Below are positions 18,782-27,694 of a stretch of 64,000 bases of DNA, piece by piece. Under the pieces are notes generated by a model. The model was given only the letters and a program-made list of their open reading frames with translations. It had not been told where the DNA came from and did not search any database. Each line of letters opens with the position of its first letter. Position 1 is the first letter of the stretch. Made by a program: the position numbers and the translations under genes. This DNA is from an uncultured Bacteroides sp. Its GTDB lineage: Bacteria > Bacteroidota > Bacteroidia > Bacteroidales > Bacteroidaceae. The DNA is taken from positions 1,736,001 to 1,800,000 of the forward strand of contig NZ_OY762899.1 of assembly GCF_963666545.1 (NCBI RefSeq). Reading direction: 5' to 3'.

Positions 18782-21679
18782 TTAAAGCTCTGTATTCAGA
18801 TAATCAATCAGGCTATCTTCTCGATCAAGGCCAAATTTCTTTCTTAAACGATAACGAATCGTTTCTACTCCACGAATAGAGATATTAAGCAGAGGCGCTA
18901 TTTCCTTAGACGAGAGATTCATTTTCAAATAAGCGCACATCATTCGTTCATTCACTGACAAATCAGGATGCTTCTCTTGCAGGTGTTTCATGAAGTTATT
19001 GTGAATCAAATCAAACTGTTCTTCGATACGTTTCAAGACATCATCCGACTGAATGTTCGATTCAATCTTATTATTTGTTAGCAGCAACATTTGCTTAGGT
19101 TCCTTTGAACCATCGCCTTTTAGTATAGATATTACCTTAAACAGATCTGATTTTATCTCAGTCAGTATCTCATTCTTGCGAACAAAATTAATCATCAGGT
19201 TAGCCATCTCCTGACTCTTGTGTTGCAGTTCATGTTCCAATTTGTCCTTCTCCAATTCCATGATCTGTCTTTCTTTACGGGCATTCTCCTCTTCATACTC
19301 TCTCTCCAGATTTAGAAGTTCCTTCTCCTTCTCCACTACAGCCTGGAACTTCTTGCGGGTCATTCTCACTGTATCCCATTTATAAATAAACCACAATCCT
19401 AATAAGAAAAAGATAAAATACGCCGCATAAGCTATGCTTGTGCGATACCATGGCGGTAATATCTGAAATGAAAAAGTATCTGTAACCGTCCTTCCGTTCT
19501 GAAAGATAGCCTTAACTTCAAAAGTGTATTCACCTTCGGGCAGACTACTATATTCCTTGGTGTGTGAGTTGGTAAAATCGGACCAATCATTTTGGTTCAG
19601 TCTGTATTGGTAACTAACTTCTTCTACTTGAGTAAAAGAAGAGATACCATATTCTATACGAATTGAATTATGCGAGAAAGGTATTTGCGGAGTTTCTTTT
19701 TCATCCAAAAAATTGCCCATATAGATTAATGAATCTTTCGGATAAGAGATAAAGACCTTCCTGATATACATTGATTGTTTCACTTCTCTTTTGGTTATTG
19801 AAGAAGGTACCTTGCACAAGGCAAAACCATTATCGTTGGGAATAACCATCAAGGAATCTGTAATCGGAATAATTCGTTCTGCCCCCTGCACCAGCTCCAC
19901 AGCGGGAAGCTCAATCGGTATGATACTTGTTCCTGATCCTTTTTTATAGGTGCGCAAGTTTGCAATGCATATTTCCTTATGACTCAAACTAATCAGATGA
20001 TTATTGTACTCTAGCAATCGAGAATAAGGGTTCACACCATTCAGTAGATTATCCATCTCCCGATTATGTTCCATCCGATCCGTCTTGCCATTGTATTGAT
20101 AAATCCCTTTCGGAGTAGCAAAATAGATATTGCCATTAATCTTACTGACATAGACATCCCTATCAGTCGGGAATCCTTTATCAACGCCATAAATTCTAAT
20201 ATTGATGACACGAGATAAATCAGCACTTAACTGCACTCTGAGGGTTTTGTCCGAGTTAAATACCCAAAGAATGCGGGGAGATTCCTGTTCAAAGAAACGG
20301 CATGAATCAAACAGACCATCAATCTTTCGCACAACTCTCCACTCCTGCCCTTTTTTCTCGAGTATATACATCCCATCATACACGCCTACGAGCATCTTAT
20401 TGTCCGTACCCATTGCCGGTTTACAAGACCACGTGCCGGATATGTTACCAATTCGCTTCATCGTTGTCCCCTGTATAAGAAAAAGGCCCCTATCGTGAAA
20501 ACAGAATAAATCATCCCCCACCTTACAAAGATCCCAAACCTGCCCGCTAGAATTAGACACAGCACGAATATCAGGCAATTTATCCGTTTGTTCAACAGGG
20601 TATTTTGTGTAATAAAGCCCCCTGTTTGTGCCCAAATACAACGTATTTCCTGCCAGAAGTGCTGCATAACCTGTTCCAAACGAATATGGATACGTATACA
20701 AGTTGGTCAATGAAGAATTTAAGCAAACATAGTCAATGCCATTATCCAAACCAGCCCAAAGATTATTCAGTGCATCAAATGAAACCGATAAAACAGTATT
20801 GTTTTGCAAACCGTTATTTTCATTGAAGTATTTTAGAGCAAGAGTCTTGCGATTTATCAATATCACACCCTTATGCACCGTGCCCAGAGCAATCAGATCT
20901 CCTGAAGTAGCAACACAAAAAGTTTCATTTTCTCTCAAAAATAACTCGGCACCGGTCACAAAAGGAATGCTAACCTTACCGTCACAATAATACAATCCAT
21001 CATAAGCCGTCACTACGATCACTCCCTTTTTATGAGGAATAATACCCCTTATCCGCTTCGTGATGAGAGATTCAGCTCCCTGTAAAGGAAAGAAAGTATT
21101 TCCGACCAGTACATAGACTCCTTTATCTGTGCCGATATATAAAACGCCATTTACCATATCTGAACACTCAATCTTACTCTGTGCCTCTATAGCAGTATAT
21201 TTTCCATTCAGATATTTCAGAATCTTACCATCTCCTTGAAAATAAAGAATATTATCATTCTCATGAATTCTCCAAATATTGCCTATAAAACGCTCAGCAC
21301 CTAAGATTGAGTCAGAAAGACAGGTATAGACAAGCTCTCCTCCCATTCCGGGTCTGAAGTAACCAAATTCATTGATACCACCAACATAAATACGTTTCTG
21401 GCTTACAGACGGAAGAACAGAACGAACATCTGACTTATTGTGCAGCGGAAATACGTTCCATGAATTTCCATCAAACTGCAACATTCCATTTTTATTCCCA
21501 AAATAGATCCAACTACTGTTGTAAGAAGCTATTCGCCAAGTCTGAGAGCCTTTACCATATAAGCTCTTATTGTAATTTATAATAAAATTATTCCAATCAG
21601 CAGACGCATGCAAAATGGTCATATTCGAAAAGACCAGAAAGGATAGCAATCGAAAGAGCATTAAAGACTGTTTTTTCAT
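18782..21679 (-). CDS. Membrane-bound sensor/transcription regulator: beta-propeller, Y_Y_Y domain, TM helix, LuxR-type HTH
   Basis: A 965-residue regulator counted from the ATG at 21679. I prefer that start over the ATG at 21754 because a signal-like segment (MKKQSLMLFRLLSFLVFSN) and an AAGAGGAA Shine-Dalgarno-like stretch sit there. Order: periplasmic propeller repeats (YFGNKNGMLQFDG, YIGTDKGVYVL, NNLWAGLDNGI), Y_Y_Y domain at about 680-745, one transmembrane helix at about 747-767, a charged coiled coil to about 820, and a C-terminal GerE/LuxR helix-turn-helix at about 905-960 (LSSKEIAPLLNISIRGVETIRYRL). No histidine kinase or receiver domain is present, so it probably transmits the signal directly from ligand to DNA. 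It lies next to susC and most likely activates the glucan operon. Confidence 0.9.
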   Translation of the reverse strand: MKKQSLMLFRLLSFLVFSNMTILHASADWNNFIINYNKSLYGKGSQTWRIASYNSSWIYFGNKNGMLQFDGNSWNVFPLHNKSDVRSVLPSVSQKRIYVGGINEFGYFRPGMGGELVYTCLSDSILGAERFIGNIWRIHENDNILYFQGDGKILKYLNGKYTAIEAQSKIECSDMVNGVLYIGTDKGVYVLVGNTFFPLQGAESLITKRIRGIIPHKKGVIVVTAYDGLYYCDGKVSIPFVTGAELFLRENETFCVATSGDLIALGTVHKGVILINRKTLALKYFNENNGLQNNTVLSVSFDALNNLWAGLDNGIDYVCLNSSLTNLYTYPYSFGTGYAALLAGNTLYLGTNRGLYYTKYPVEQTDKLPDIRAVSNSSGQVWDLCKVGDDLFCFHDRGLFLIQGTTMKRIGNISGTWSCKPAMGTDNKMLVGVYDGMYILEKKGQEWRVVRKIDGLFDSCRFFEQESPRILWVFNSDKTLRVQLSADLSRVINIRIYGVDKGFPTDRDVYVSKINGNIYFATPKGIYQYNGKTDRMEHNREMDNLLNGVNPYSRLLEYNNHLISLSHKEICIANLRTYKKGSGTSIIPIELPAVELVQGAERIIPITDSLMVIPNDNGFALCKVPSSITKREVKQSMYIRKVFISYPKDSLIYMGNFLDEKETPQIPFSHNSIRIEYGISSFTQVEEVSYQYRLNQNDWSDFTNSHTKEYSSLPEGEYTFEVKAIFQNGRTVTDTFSFQILPPWYRTSIAYAAYFIFFLLGLWFIYKWDTVRMTRKKFQAVVEKEKELLNLEREYEEENARKERQIMELEKDKLEHELQHKSQEMANLMINFVRKNEILTEIKSDLFKVISILKGDGSKEPKQMLLLTNNKIESNIQSDDVLKRIEEQFDLIHNNFMKHLQEKHPDLSVNERMMCAYLKMNLSSKEIAPLLNISIRGVETIRYRLRKKFGLDREDSLIDYLNTEL

Positions 21680-21770
21680 AAATTCCTCTTGTTTAAGGCA
21701 CAAAATATCCACAAATCTACATAAAATTATCAGAATTTTGTTTATCGTTCTCATTTTCTTAAGTTGATTG

Positions 21771-21778
21771 CAAAGATA
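21771..21778 (-). promoter_or_regulatory. Putative -7 box of the regulator gene
   Basis: The minus strand reads TATCTTTG (TAnnTTTG), giving a leader of roughly 85 nt to the ATG at 21679. No convincing -33 element is seen. Confidence 0.5.
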
Positions 21779-21932
21779 GGTGGTTCACAAAAAGGAGTGC
21801 AGACATTGAGAGTGATGCGAGGATTTTATATCTATTGTGATGCACTAACAATGCGGACAGCTCTTGAAAAGCTTCGTGATAGCTCCAAATTTTCGATTAA
21901 TTGACAACGGGAAGAAGATATAACTTCAACGT

Positions 21933-21996
21933 GTTGAATGTCCGCGATCAGCGTGTTGAACGTCCGCTTTCAACACGCTGATCGCGGACGTTCAAC
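21933..21996. repeat. Large inverted repeat, 28-bp arms
   Basis: Arms 21933-21960 and 21969-21996 are inverted copies with one mismatch around an 8-nt centre. The word GTTGAAYGTCCGC occurs twice directly (21933 and 21955) and once inverted (ending 21996). The element is clearly more GC-rich than its surroundings. It lies in the roughly 500-bp gap between the regulator start and the tRNA terminator, where no gene is visible. It has no T-run and is not placed behind a gene, so a simple terminator role is unlikely. Confidence 0.85.
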
Positions 21997-22139
21997 AAAC
22001 CCCTCTTAGAAGGTCTGTATAGACGGTTATTAATATCAACAAAACCAGAGAAATATTGAGAAAAAAGGGAGAGATGAATATCACTTTCGGCATTACGAAC
22101 ACAAGAACTTACCTTCAATAAGAGGAAGAATATTGATAC

Positions 22140-22174
22140 AAAAAAGGATTACCCTTTACGGATAATCCTTTTTT
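22140..22174 (-). terminator. Intrinsic terminator after tRNA-Thr
   Basis: A perfect 12-bp stem (AAAAAAGGATTA / TAATCCTTTTTT) with an 11-nt loop, directly downstream of the tRNA on the minus strand and ending in a T-run. Confidence 0.88.
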
Positions 22175-22175
22175 G

Positions 22176-22249
22176 AGCCTCTTGTCGGATTCGAACCAAC
22201 GACCCCGAGATTACAAATCACGTGCTCTGGCCAACTGAGCTAAAGAGGC
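22176..22249 (-). tRNA. tRNA-Thr (anticodon TGT)
   Basis: On the minus strand a full cloverleaf is present: acceptor GCCTCTT/AAGAGGC, D-arm GCTC/GAGC with AGTTGG, anticodon loop TTTGTAA with anticodon TGT, and T-arm GTTGG-TTCGAAT-CCGAC. The anticodon stem has one T-T mismatch. CCA is not encoded. The SRP RNA lies immediately upstream on the same strand. Confidence 0.95.
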
Positions 22250-22253
22250 GGGT

Positions 22254-22350
22254 GGGTAAGCTTACTATATCGCGCCGCTACAACCAACTACCTTTGCTGC
22301 GATCAAGCCCTGGAGGAATTCGAAGGGAGCTGGCCGTATAGGACTTACCC
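22254..22350 (-). ncRNA. ffs: Signal recognition particle RNA, small bacterial type
   Basis: A 97-nt RNA read on the minus strand. The ends pair (GGGTAAG with CTTACCC, then CTATA with TATAG). The apical part reads CCAGGGC-TTGA-TCGCAGCAAAGGTA, which fits the conserved SRP helix 8 (CCAGG on the 5' side, GCAGCA-AGGTA on the 3' side). The loop position holds TTGA instead of a GNRA-type tetraloop. It is 4 bp upstream of tRNA-Thr, so the two are probably cotranscribed. The assignment rests on recalled family consensus and pairing, not on a covariance search. Confidence 0.75.
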
Positions 22351-22567
22351 GGGCGCAAAGGTAGACATTTTTACCGAACCTGCAATAGGTGCCCAAAACT
22401 TTTTTGGCGAACAAAGAGATAAGCATTTACGTTTCAGGTAGTTAAAGCAAAAAACAAATTGCTAAAAATAGAAAAATAAATTCTTGAGAGCTTAGAAGAT
22501 GCTTTAAAGCTTATCGTTTTAGACCGAAACTTATGTCTAAAATGAAGCGCTTTTCAGTAGAAAGTAG

Positions 22568-22575
22568 TAACTTTG
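22568..22575 (+). promoter_or_regulatory. Putative -7 box for the DUF4199 gene
   Basis: TAACTTTG matches TAnnTTTG, 19 bp before the ATG at 22595, with a T-rich segment about 20 bp upstream. The rest of the 22351-22594 gap shows nothing I can name. Confidence 0.55.
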
Positions 22576-22594
22576 TGCATTATAACTTACTAAA

Positions 22595-23128
22595 ATGACA
22601 GAAAACAGAAATTACTTGCAAAAATATGCCATGCATTTCGGCACTTATATGGGAGCATACTGGGTGCTTAAGTTTATCTTATTCCCATTAGGACTAACCA
22701 TCCCGTTCTTGCTATTCCTATTTATAGGCTTGACATTGGGAGTGCCATTTATGGGATACTACTATGCCCGAATGTATCGCAACAAAATATGTGGCGGAGA
22801 AATTAGTTTCGTGCAAGCATGGATATTTACCGTATTCATGTACATGTTTGCTGCATTGCTCACAGCCACGGCGCATTTCATCTATTTCCGGTTTATAGAT
22901 CAAGGATTCATTATCAACACCTATACTGTTTTATTAGATAATGCTTTGCAAGCAGGCGTACCGGGAATGGGAACTTATATAAGTCAATTTAAAGAAGCAA
23001 TGGAAGTTCTTCGTTCGCTCTCTCCTATTGACATCACGCTGCAATTACTTTCACAGAATGTGTTCTACGGAAGCATCCTGGCTATTCCCACAGCATTGGT
23101 TGTAATGAAGAAAAAGAAAATTGCATAA
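22595..23128 (+). CDS. DUF4199-family integral membrane protein
   Basis: A 177-residue protein with four hydrophobic segments (for example FILFPLGLTIPFLLFLFIG and AWIFTVFMYMFAALLTA) and the DUF4199 pattern of an N-terminal YAMHFGTYMG, a Lys/Arg-rich loop (YYARMYRNKICGGE) and a basic C-terminus. Its function is unknown. It stands 27 bp before a GT2 glycosyltransferase and is often found beside one in Bacteroidetes. A supporting role for that membrane enzyme is an inference. Confidence 0.85.
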   Translation: MTENRNYLQKYAMHFGTYMGAYWVLKFILFPLGLTIPFLLFLFIGLTLGVPFMGYYYARMYRNKICGGEISFVQAWIFTVFMYMFAALLTATAHFIYFRFIDQGFIINTYTVLLDNALQAGVPGMGTYISQFKEAMEVLRSLSPIDITLQLLSQNVFYGSILAIPTALVVMKKKKIA

Positions 23129-23155
23129 ACATTTAGTAAAATTTATATTTAAGCT

Positions 23156-24109
23156 ATGGATATATCTGTTGTAATTCCTTTGTTCAATGAAGAAGAATCA
23201 CTTCCCGAATTATATGCCTGGATTGAAAGGGTAATGAAAGCAAATAGCTTCTCTTACGAAGTGATTTTTATCAATGATGGAAGTACTGATCGTTCGTGGG
23301 AGATTATTGAAAAATTAAAAGCTGAAGCAGGTGATGCCGTAAAAGGGATAAAATTTCGCCGCAATTATGGAAAATCGCCCGCACTGTATTGCGGATTCAA
23401 GCAAGCACAAGGCAATGTCATCATCACGATGGATGCAGATCTTCAAGATAGCCCCGACGAGATACCCGGACTATACAAGATGATCACTGATGAAGGCTAT
23501 GATCTGGTATCGGGTTGGAAACAAAAAAGATATGATCCATTATCTAAAACCATACCAACTAAAGTCTTTAATGCGACAGCGCGCAAAGTATCGGGCATTA
23601 AGAATTTGCACGACTTTAATTGCGGATTAAAAGCGTATCGCAAAGCAGTAGTTAAAAACATTGAAGTATACGGAGAGATGCATCGCTATATCCCCTATCT
23701 AGCTAAAAATGCCGGATTCAAACTGATAGGCGAAAAGGTAGTGCAACACCAAGCACGGAAATACGGAACGACTAAATTCGGACTAAACCGCTTTGTCAAC
23801 GGTTATTTGGATTTAATTTCTCTTTGGTTTCTTTCTGCTTTTGGCGTGAAGCCTATGCACTTTTTCGGCCTATTGGGTTCTCTGATGTTTATTCTTGGAT
23901 TTATATCTGTCGTTGTGGTAGGTGTATCAAAGCTTTATAACATGTACAGCGGAATGCCTTATCACTTAGTGACTGAATCTCCTTACTTCTATCTTTCGCT
24001 TACTGCCATGATTATAGGTACACAATTGTTTCTCGCAGGTTTCTTGGGAGAGTTAATCTCTAGAAATGCACCCGAACGCAATAATTATCAAATCGAAGAT
24101 AGCATTTAA
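23156..24109 (+). CDS. GT2 glycosyltransferase, polyprenyl-phosphate hexose synthase (GtrB/DPM1-like)
   Basis: A 317-residue family 2 glycosyltransferase. The GT-A domain starts VVIPLFNEEESLPEL, with FINDGSTDRS for nucleotide binding and DADLQDSPDEIP with the DAD metal/donor motif. RRNYGKSPALYCGF and HRYIPYLA are typical of the dolichol/undecaprenyl-phosphate mannosyl- or glucosyltransferase branch. Two C-terminal transmembrane helices (residues about 235-260 and 280-305) anchor it in the inner membrane. It should transfer a sugar from a nucleotide donor to undecaprenyl phosphate; the sugar is not predictable. Confidence 0.92.
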   Translation: MDISVVIPLFNEEESLPELYAWIERVMKANSFSYEVIFINDGSTDRSWEIIEKLKAEAGDAVKGIKFRRNYGKSPALYCGFKQAQGNVIITMDADLQDSPDEIPGLYKMITDEGYDLVSGWKQKRYDPLSKTIPTKVFNATARKVSGIKNLHDFNCGLKAYRKAVVKNIEVYGEMHRYIPYLAKNAGFKLIGEKVVQHQARKYGTTKFGLNRFVNGYLDLISLWFLSAFGVKPMHFFGLLGSLMFILGFISVVVVGVSKLYNMYSGMPYHLVTESPYFYLSLTAMIIGTQLFLAGFLGELISRNAPERNNYQIEDSI

Positions 24110-24144
24110 CCGGAAAAACATATTCAAACTATACAATATACGAT

Positions 24145-24627
24145 ATGAAGAATTTGGTAAAATTTATACTTTTCATAACGATTGCAGGATCAATCATTGG
24201 AGCAAGCGTCTCTTCTTGTGCCGAAGAGAGTAATTGTGCCCTGGATGGACGACCTACACTGAATTGTTATATGTACAAGATAGTCTCTAACGTTGTAAAA
24301 AAAGATACGCTCGATTCTTTGACTATCACAGCATTTGGTACAGACTCTATCATTATCAATAATCAGAAAAAGGTGCGCGACATCTTATTACCCCTTCGAT
24401 ACACTGTCGATTCTACCATATTCGTCTTACGCTATAGCAAAACCCTAACTGACACCATCATCGTGTGGCACACGAATACCGCTAAGTTCATATCGATGGA
24501 CTGCGGCTACCAAATGCAACAAAGCGTAACCAGAGCAAGTTATACCAAACATAATTTAGATTCAATTTATATATCAAATGAAGATGCCAACACTCTTAAA
24601 ACTGAGAATTTTAAGCTTTTCTATTAA
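24145..24627 (+). CDS. DUF6452-family exported protein
   Basis: A 160-residue Bacteroidetes protein with an N-terminal signal (a Cys follows Ser-Ser in VSSCAEES, so it may be a lipoprotein). The family features are CALDGRPTLNCYMYKI, a beta-rich middle and DCGYQMQQSVTRASYTKH with a late conserved Cys. Its function is unknown. The last 50 bp overlap the start of the DUF6048 gene in another frame, which suggests translational coupling of the two. Confidence 0.82.
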   Translation: MKNLVKFILFITIAGSIIGASVSSCAEESNCALDGRPTLNCYMYKIVSNVVKKDTLDSLTITAFGTDSIIINNQKKVRDILLPLRYTVDSTIFVLRYSKTLTDTIIVWHTNTAKFISMDCGYQMQQSVTRASYTKHNLDSIYISNEDANTLKTENFKLFY

Positions 24628-25354
24628 GTTCGTACTCTTTCTTTTGATAAGTTCGTCTTTACATGCGCAAAGTACAAGACCAATAGGAAAAAGTCCTGCA
24701 AAAGATAAGAAAAAAGAAGAACCCAAAATAGAATTCCCGCTTTATAATGGAACCTATATCAGTGGAGACCTCTACGGGCTGGGAAGTAATCTTTTGGGAG
24801 GTGACTTCTTAAGCTCTGAGGTGAGCGTAGACGTAAACCTGAAAAACAAATTCTTTCCTGTAGTAGAACTTGGATATGGCACCACCGATGCGTGGAGTGA
24901 TGACGAGGGAATACGCTATAAAAGTAGCGCTCCCTATCTTCGTGTGGGCATGAACTTCAATATGATGTACAAGAAAAAGACTGAAAACATCTTTTATGTT
25001 GGGCTTCGTTATGGCCTCACCAGTTTCAAATATGATGTAAGCACACCCTCATTTACCGACCCGATATGGAATGATGGAATATCCAATCCGGGGTTAGAAG
25101 ATGGCATCTGGGGCGGAAGCACTCCTTATAGCCATACCGGACTGAAAGGTAGCATGCAATGGTTTGAACTAGTAGTCGGAGTGCGTGCTCAGATTTACAA
25201 AAACTTCCTGATGGGATGGTCGGTCCGAATGAAATATCGCACCTCTTCTTCTGCTAGTAAGTATGCCGACCCTTGGTATGTACCTGGATTTGGCACTTAT
25301 GGCAGTTCTCAAATGGGACTCACCTACTCTCTGATCTACAAACTACCTTATTAA
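24578..25354 (+). CDS. DUF6048-family outer-membrane-like protein
   Basis: A 258-residue exported protein (signal peptide ending SSLHAQ). After a charged linker (PAKDKKKEEPKIEF) it consists of beta-strands typical of a small outer-membrane barrel (FFPVVELGYGTTDAW, YVGLRYGLTSFKYDV, MGWSVRMKYRTSSS) and ends SLIYKLPY. Function unknown; it is paired with DUF6452 in many Bacteroidetes. The start at 24578 lies inside the preceding gene; the ATG two codons on (24584) is an equal option. Confidence 0.82.
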   Translation: MKMPTLLKLRILSFSIKFVLFLLISSSLHAQSTRPIGKSPAKDKKKEEPKIEFPLYNGTYISGDLYGLGSNLLGGDFLSSEVSVDVNLKNKFFPVVELGYGTTDAWSDDEGIRYKSSAPYLRVGMNFNMMYKKKTENIFYVGLRYGLTSFKYDVSTPSFTDPIWNDGISNPGLEDGIWGGSTPYSHTGLKGSMQWFELVVGVRAQIYKNFLMGWSVRMKYRTSSSASKYADPWYVPGFGTYGSSQMGLTYSLIYKLPY

Positions 25355-25393
25355 AATACTCCGTCCCTCTATTTGCTTGTTAAAGTTTTATTT

Positions 25394-26410
25394 ATGGAAA
25401 AGAAAAAATCAAGAACGCAGTTACTGTGGCTCATCCCTTTGATTGTGGGAACAATTTATATTATCCGGCGAGAGCAGCAAACTCCTTACAATAATATTGA
25501 AGGACTTATTTTCGGAACTGTCTATCATGTCACCTATCAATATGACGGAGATTTAAAACCTGAGATAGAAAAAGCCTTTAAACGTTTTGATGCCTCCTTA
25601 TCTATGTTTAATGACACTTCAGTGATTTCCCGCATCAACCAAAACAAAGAAGTCGTACCGGATACATTCTTCATCAACGTGTTCAAACGTTCCATGGAAA
25701 TCTCAAAAGAGACAGACGGAGCATTTGATATCACTGTAGCCCCTTTGGTAAATGCTTGGGGATTCGGGTTCGAGAAGAACAAACAGGTAGACAGCCTGAC
25801 TATTGATAGTTTACGTAAAATAACAGGTTACCGGAAGATTGCTCTTAAAGATGGAAAGATCGTAAAACAGGACCCACGAATGATGCTCGATTGCAGCGCA
25901 ATAGCTAAAGGATATGCCAGTGACATTATCGCTCATTTATTAGAAAAGAATGGGGTGAAGAATTATATGGTTGAGATTGGCGGTGAGATTGTGGCTAAGG
26001 GACATAATAACCAAAAAGAAGCTTGGCGCATAGGAATCAATAAACCGGTAGACGACTCGCTCTCACAAAACCAAGAGCTCCAAAGCATCCTTCAACTAAC
26101 CAATGTGGGTATGGCTACCTCCGGCAACTATCGCAATTTCTACTATAAAGATGGAAAGAAATATGCGCATACCATCGATCCCTCAACCGGTTATCCGGTG
26201 CAGCATAACCTATTGTCGGCAACAGTTGTTGCACAAGATTGCATGACGGCAGATGCGTTGGCTACGGCCTTCATGGTTATGGGGTTAGAAAAAGCAGAAG
26301 TTTTTGCAAATGCACATCCGGAAATAGAAGCTTGTTTTATTTACAGCGACAAAAATGGCAAACTAAAGAATTATTTCACCAAAAACATGAAGAAGTATGT
26401 AGTGGAATAA
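25394..26410 (+). CDS. apbE: FAD:protein FMN transferase (ApbE)
   Basis: A 338-residue protein counted from the ATG at 25394; a TTG seven codons earlier is less likely. An N-terminal membrane anchor (LLWLIPLIVGTIYII) is followed by the ApbE fold: FKRFDASLSMFNDTSVISRIN, FDITVAPLVNAWGFG, LDCSAIAKGYASD, VEIGGEIVAKG, NVGMATSGNYRNFY, and AHTIDPSTGYPVQH near the Mg site with DCMTADALATAF. It attaches FMN covalently to flavoproteins such as Na+-NQR and RNF subunits on the outer face of the inner membrane. No target gene is adjacent. Confidence 0.93.
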   Translation: MEKKKSRTQLLWLIPLIVGTIYIIRREQQTPYNNIEGLIFGTVYHVTYQYDGDLKPEIEKAFKRFDASLSMFNDTSVISRINQNKEVVPDTFFINVFKRSMEISKETDGAFDITVAPLVNAWGFGFEKNKQVDSLTIDSLRKITGYRKIALKDGKIVKQDPRMMLDCSAIAKGYASDIIAHLLEKNGVKNYMVEIGGEIVAKGHNNQKEAWRIGINKPVDDSLSQNQELQSILQLTNVGMATSGNYRNFYYKDGKKYAHTIDPSTGYPVQHNLLSATVVAQDCMTADALATAFMVMGLEKAEVFANAHPEIEACFIYSDKNGKLKNYFTKNMKKYVVE

Positions 26411-26415
26411 CACCT

Positions 26416-26787
26416 CTACTTCATAAACACGAAATAAACAGCCAGTACCAAACAGGCAAAAGCCGCCAAATGATTCCAATGCAATGCCTCTCCTTTAAAG
26501 AAAACCGTAGAAAAAACGGTGAAAATAAGAAGGGTAATCACTTCTTGAATCACCTTTAGCTGCATCAAAGAGAATGGTCCGCCATTGCCTTGAAAACCTA
26601 AACGATTGGCGGGCACCTGAGCGCAATACTCAAAAAGTGCGATAAACCATGAAAATAAAATCACTCCAAAAAGAGGCCAGCTACTTATCATTTTGGCCTC
26701 TTGCAATTTCAAGTGGCCGTACCACGCAAACGTCATAAACACGTTTGACACAATCAGTAACAATATCGAATAAAAACCTTGTGACAT
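26416..26787 (-). CDS. DUF486 / DMT-type small membrane protein
   Basis: A 123-residue protein with four hydrophobic helices. It matches the DUF486 family (VFMTFAWYGHLK, WFIALFEYCAQVPANRLG, FSLMQLKVIQEVITLLIF). Such proteins look like half-size drug/metabolite transporters, but no substrate is known. It is convergent with apbE, 5 bp apart. Confidence 0.88.
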   Translation of the reverse strand: MSQGFYSILLLIVSNVFMTFAWYGHLKLQEAKMISSWPLFGVILFSWFIALFEYCAQVPANRLGFQGNGGPFSLMQLKVIQEVITLLIFTVFSTVFFKGEALHWNHLAAFACLVLAVYFVFMK

Positions 26788-26857
26788 AACAGATCTTCTT
26801 AACTTTTTTAATTATCATAATACGTTTCTTCCCTTTCTGATTTCATGAGTGAGTGAG

Positions 26858-27595
26858 CTATTCCGGAAGCAATTCCGTTTGCACATTCGTCATACTCCCC
26901 CAAAGACTATAACGAGCTTCCGGATTCATAGCCTCCAATTGACGGAGAATATTCTTCATGTCACTCCTACTCGATTCCACCTCGTAAGGGCAATTCTTCA
27001 CCTGTTTGCGATACTCTCTCAAGCGAGCCAGTTCGATCAAGTCTGCTTCATGAACCAGACACATCGGACGAATAATGGTCATCTCGAATTTGCGCATCAC
27101 TAACTTAGGAGGCATCGTACTGAAAGCACCCTGATAAGTAATGTTCATCAACAATGTTTCGAGAATATCGTCCATGTGATGTCCCAACGCTATCTTATTG
27201 CACTTATGCTCCTTGGCCGCATCAAAAAGCTTTTTTCGCCTATTCCACGAACAGAGAAAACAAGGTGACTTTCGGGTATCAGTACTAGGATCGAAATATG
27301 TTTCATAAACAAACAGTGGAATGTCAAAAGAAGCGGCATACGTTTTCAGATAGTCCAAATCACTCTGATAAGGAATGTTTTTCATGACCACATGCATAGC
27401 TACGACAGAAAACTTCGGTTTGAAAATACGCATTTTTCTTCCGAGTAGCTCAATCAAAGCCAACGAATCTTTCCCGCCGGATAAACCGACAAGGATTTTA
27501 TCTCCATCCTCTATCAAATTGTATTGCACCACACCTTTGCTAAAACGCTTATCAATGCGGCGAATAACTTTCTCTTCTTCCGTAAATTGTACCAT
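26858..27595 (-). CDS. ttcA: tRNA 2-thiocytidine(32) synthetase TtcA
   Basis: A 245-residue ATP-pyrophosphatase of the TtcA group. The PP-loop SGGKDS is at residues 39-44. Cys112 and Cys115 (PCFLCSW) supply the iron-sulfur cluster, followed by RRKKLF and the GHHMDDILET motif. It thiolates cytidine 32 of certain tRNAs in the cytoplasm. E. coli TtcA is longer (about 311 residues); short forms are usual in Bacteroidetes. It is divergent from the TPR gene at 27731. Confidence 0.88.
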   Translation of the reverse strand: MVQFTEEEKVIRRIDKRFSKGVVQYNLIEDGDKILVGLSGGKDSLALIELLGRKMRIFKPKFSVVAMHVVMKNIPYQSDLDYLKTYAASFDIPLFVYETYFDPSTDTRKSPCFLCSWNRRKKLFDAAKEHKCNKIALGHHMDDILETLLMNITYQGAFSTMPPKLVMRKFEMTIIRPMCLVHEADLIELARLREYRKQVKNCPYEVESSRSDMKNILRQLEAMNPEARYSLWGSMTNVQTELLPE

Positions 27596-27612
27596 AACTA
27601 TAAAATCGGCTG

Positions 27613-27620
27613 CAAAAGTA
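27613..27620 (-). promoter_or_regulatory. Putative -7 box for ttcA
   Basis: The minus strand reads TACTTTTG (TAnnTTTG), 18 bp before the ttcA start. Confidence 0.5.
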
Positions 27621-27694
27621 AAGTAAAAGAATGATTTAAAGAAGAATTAACATAATAGAATGAGCGTAAATAAGCATTATTGCCAAACTTTTTG

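Noticed and set aside
22254..22350. SRP RNA on the plus strand
   Set aside because: Only the minus-strand reading shows the CCAGG and GCAGCA sides in the right order and continues into the tRNA-Thr transcript.
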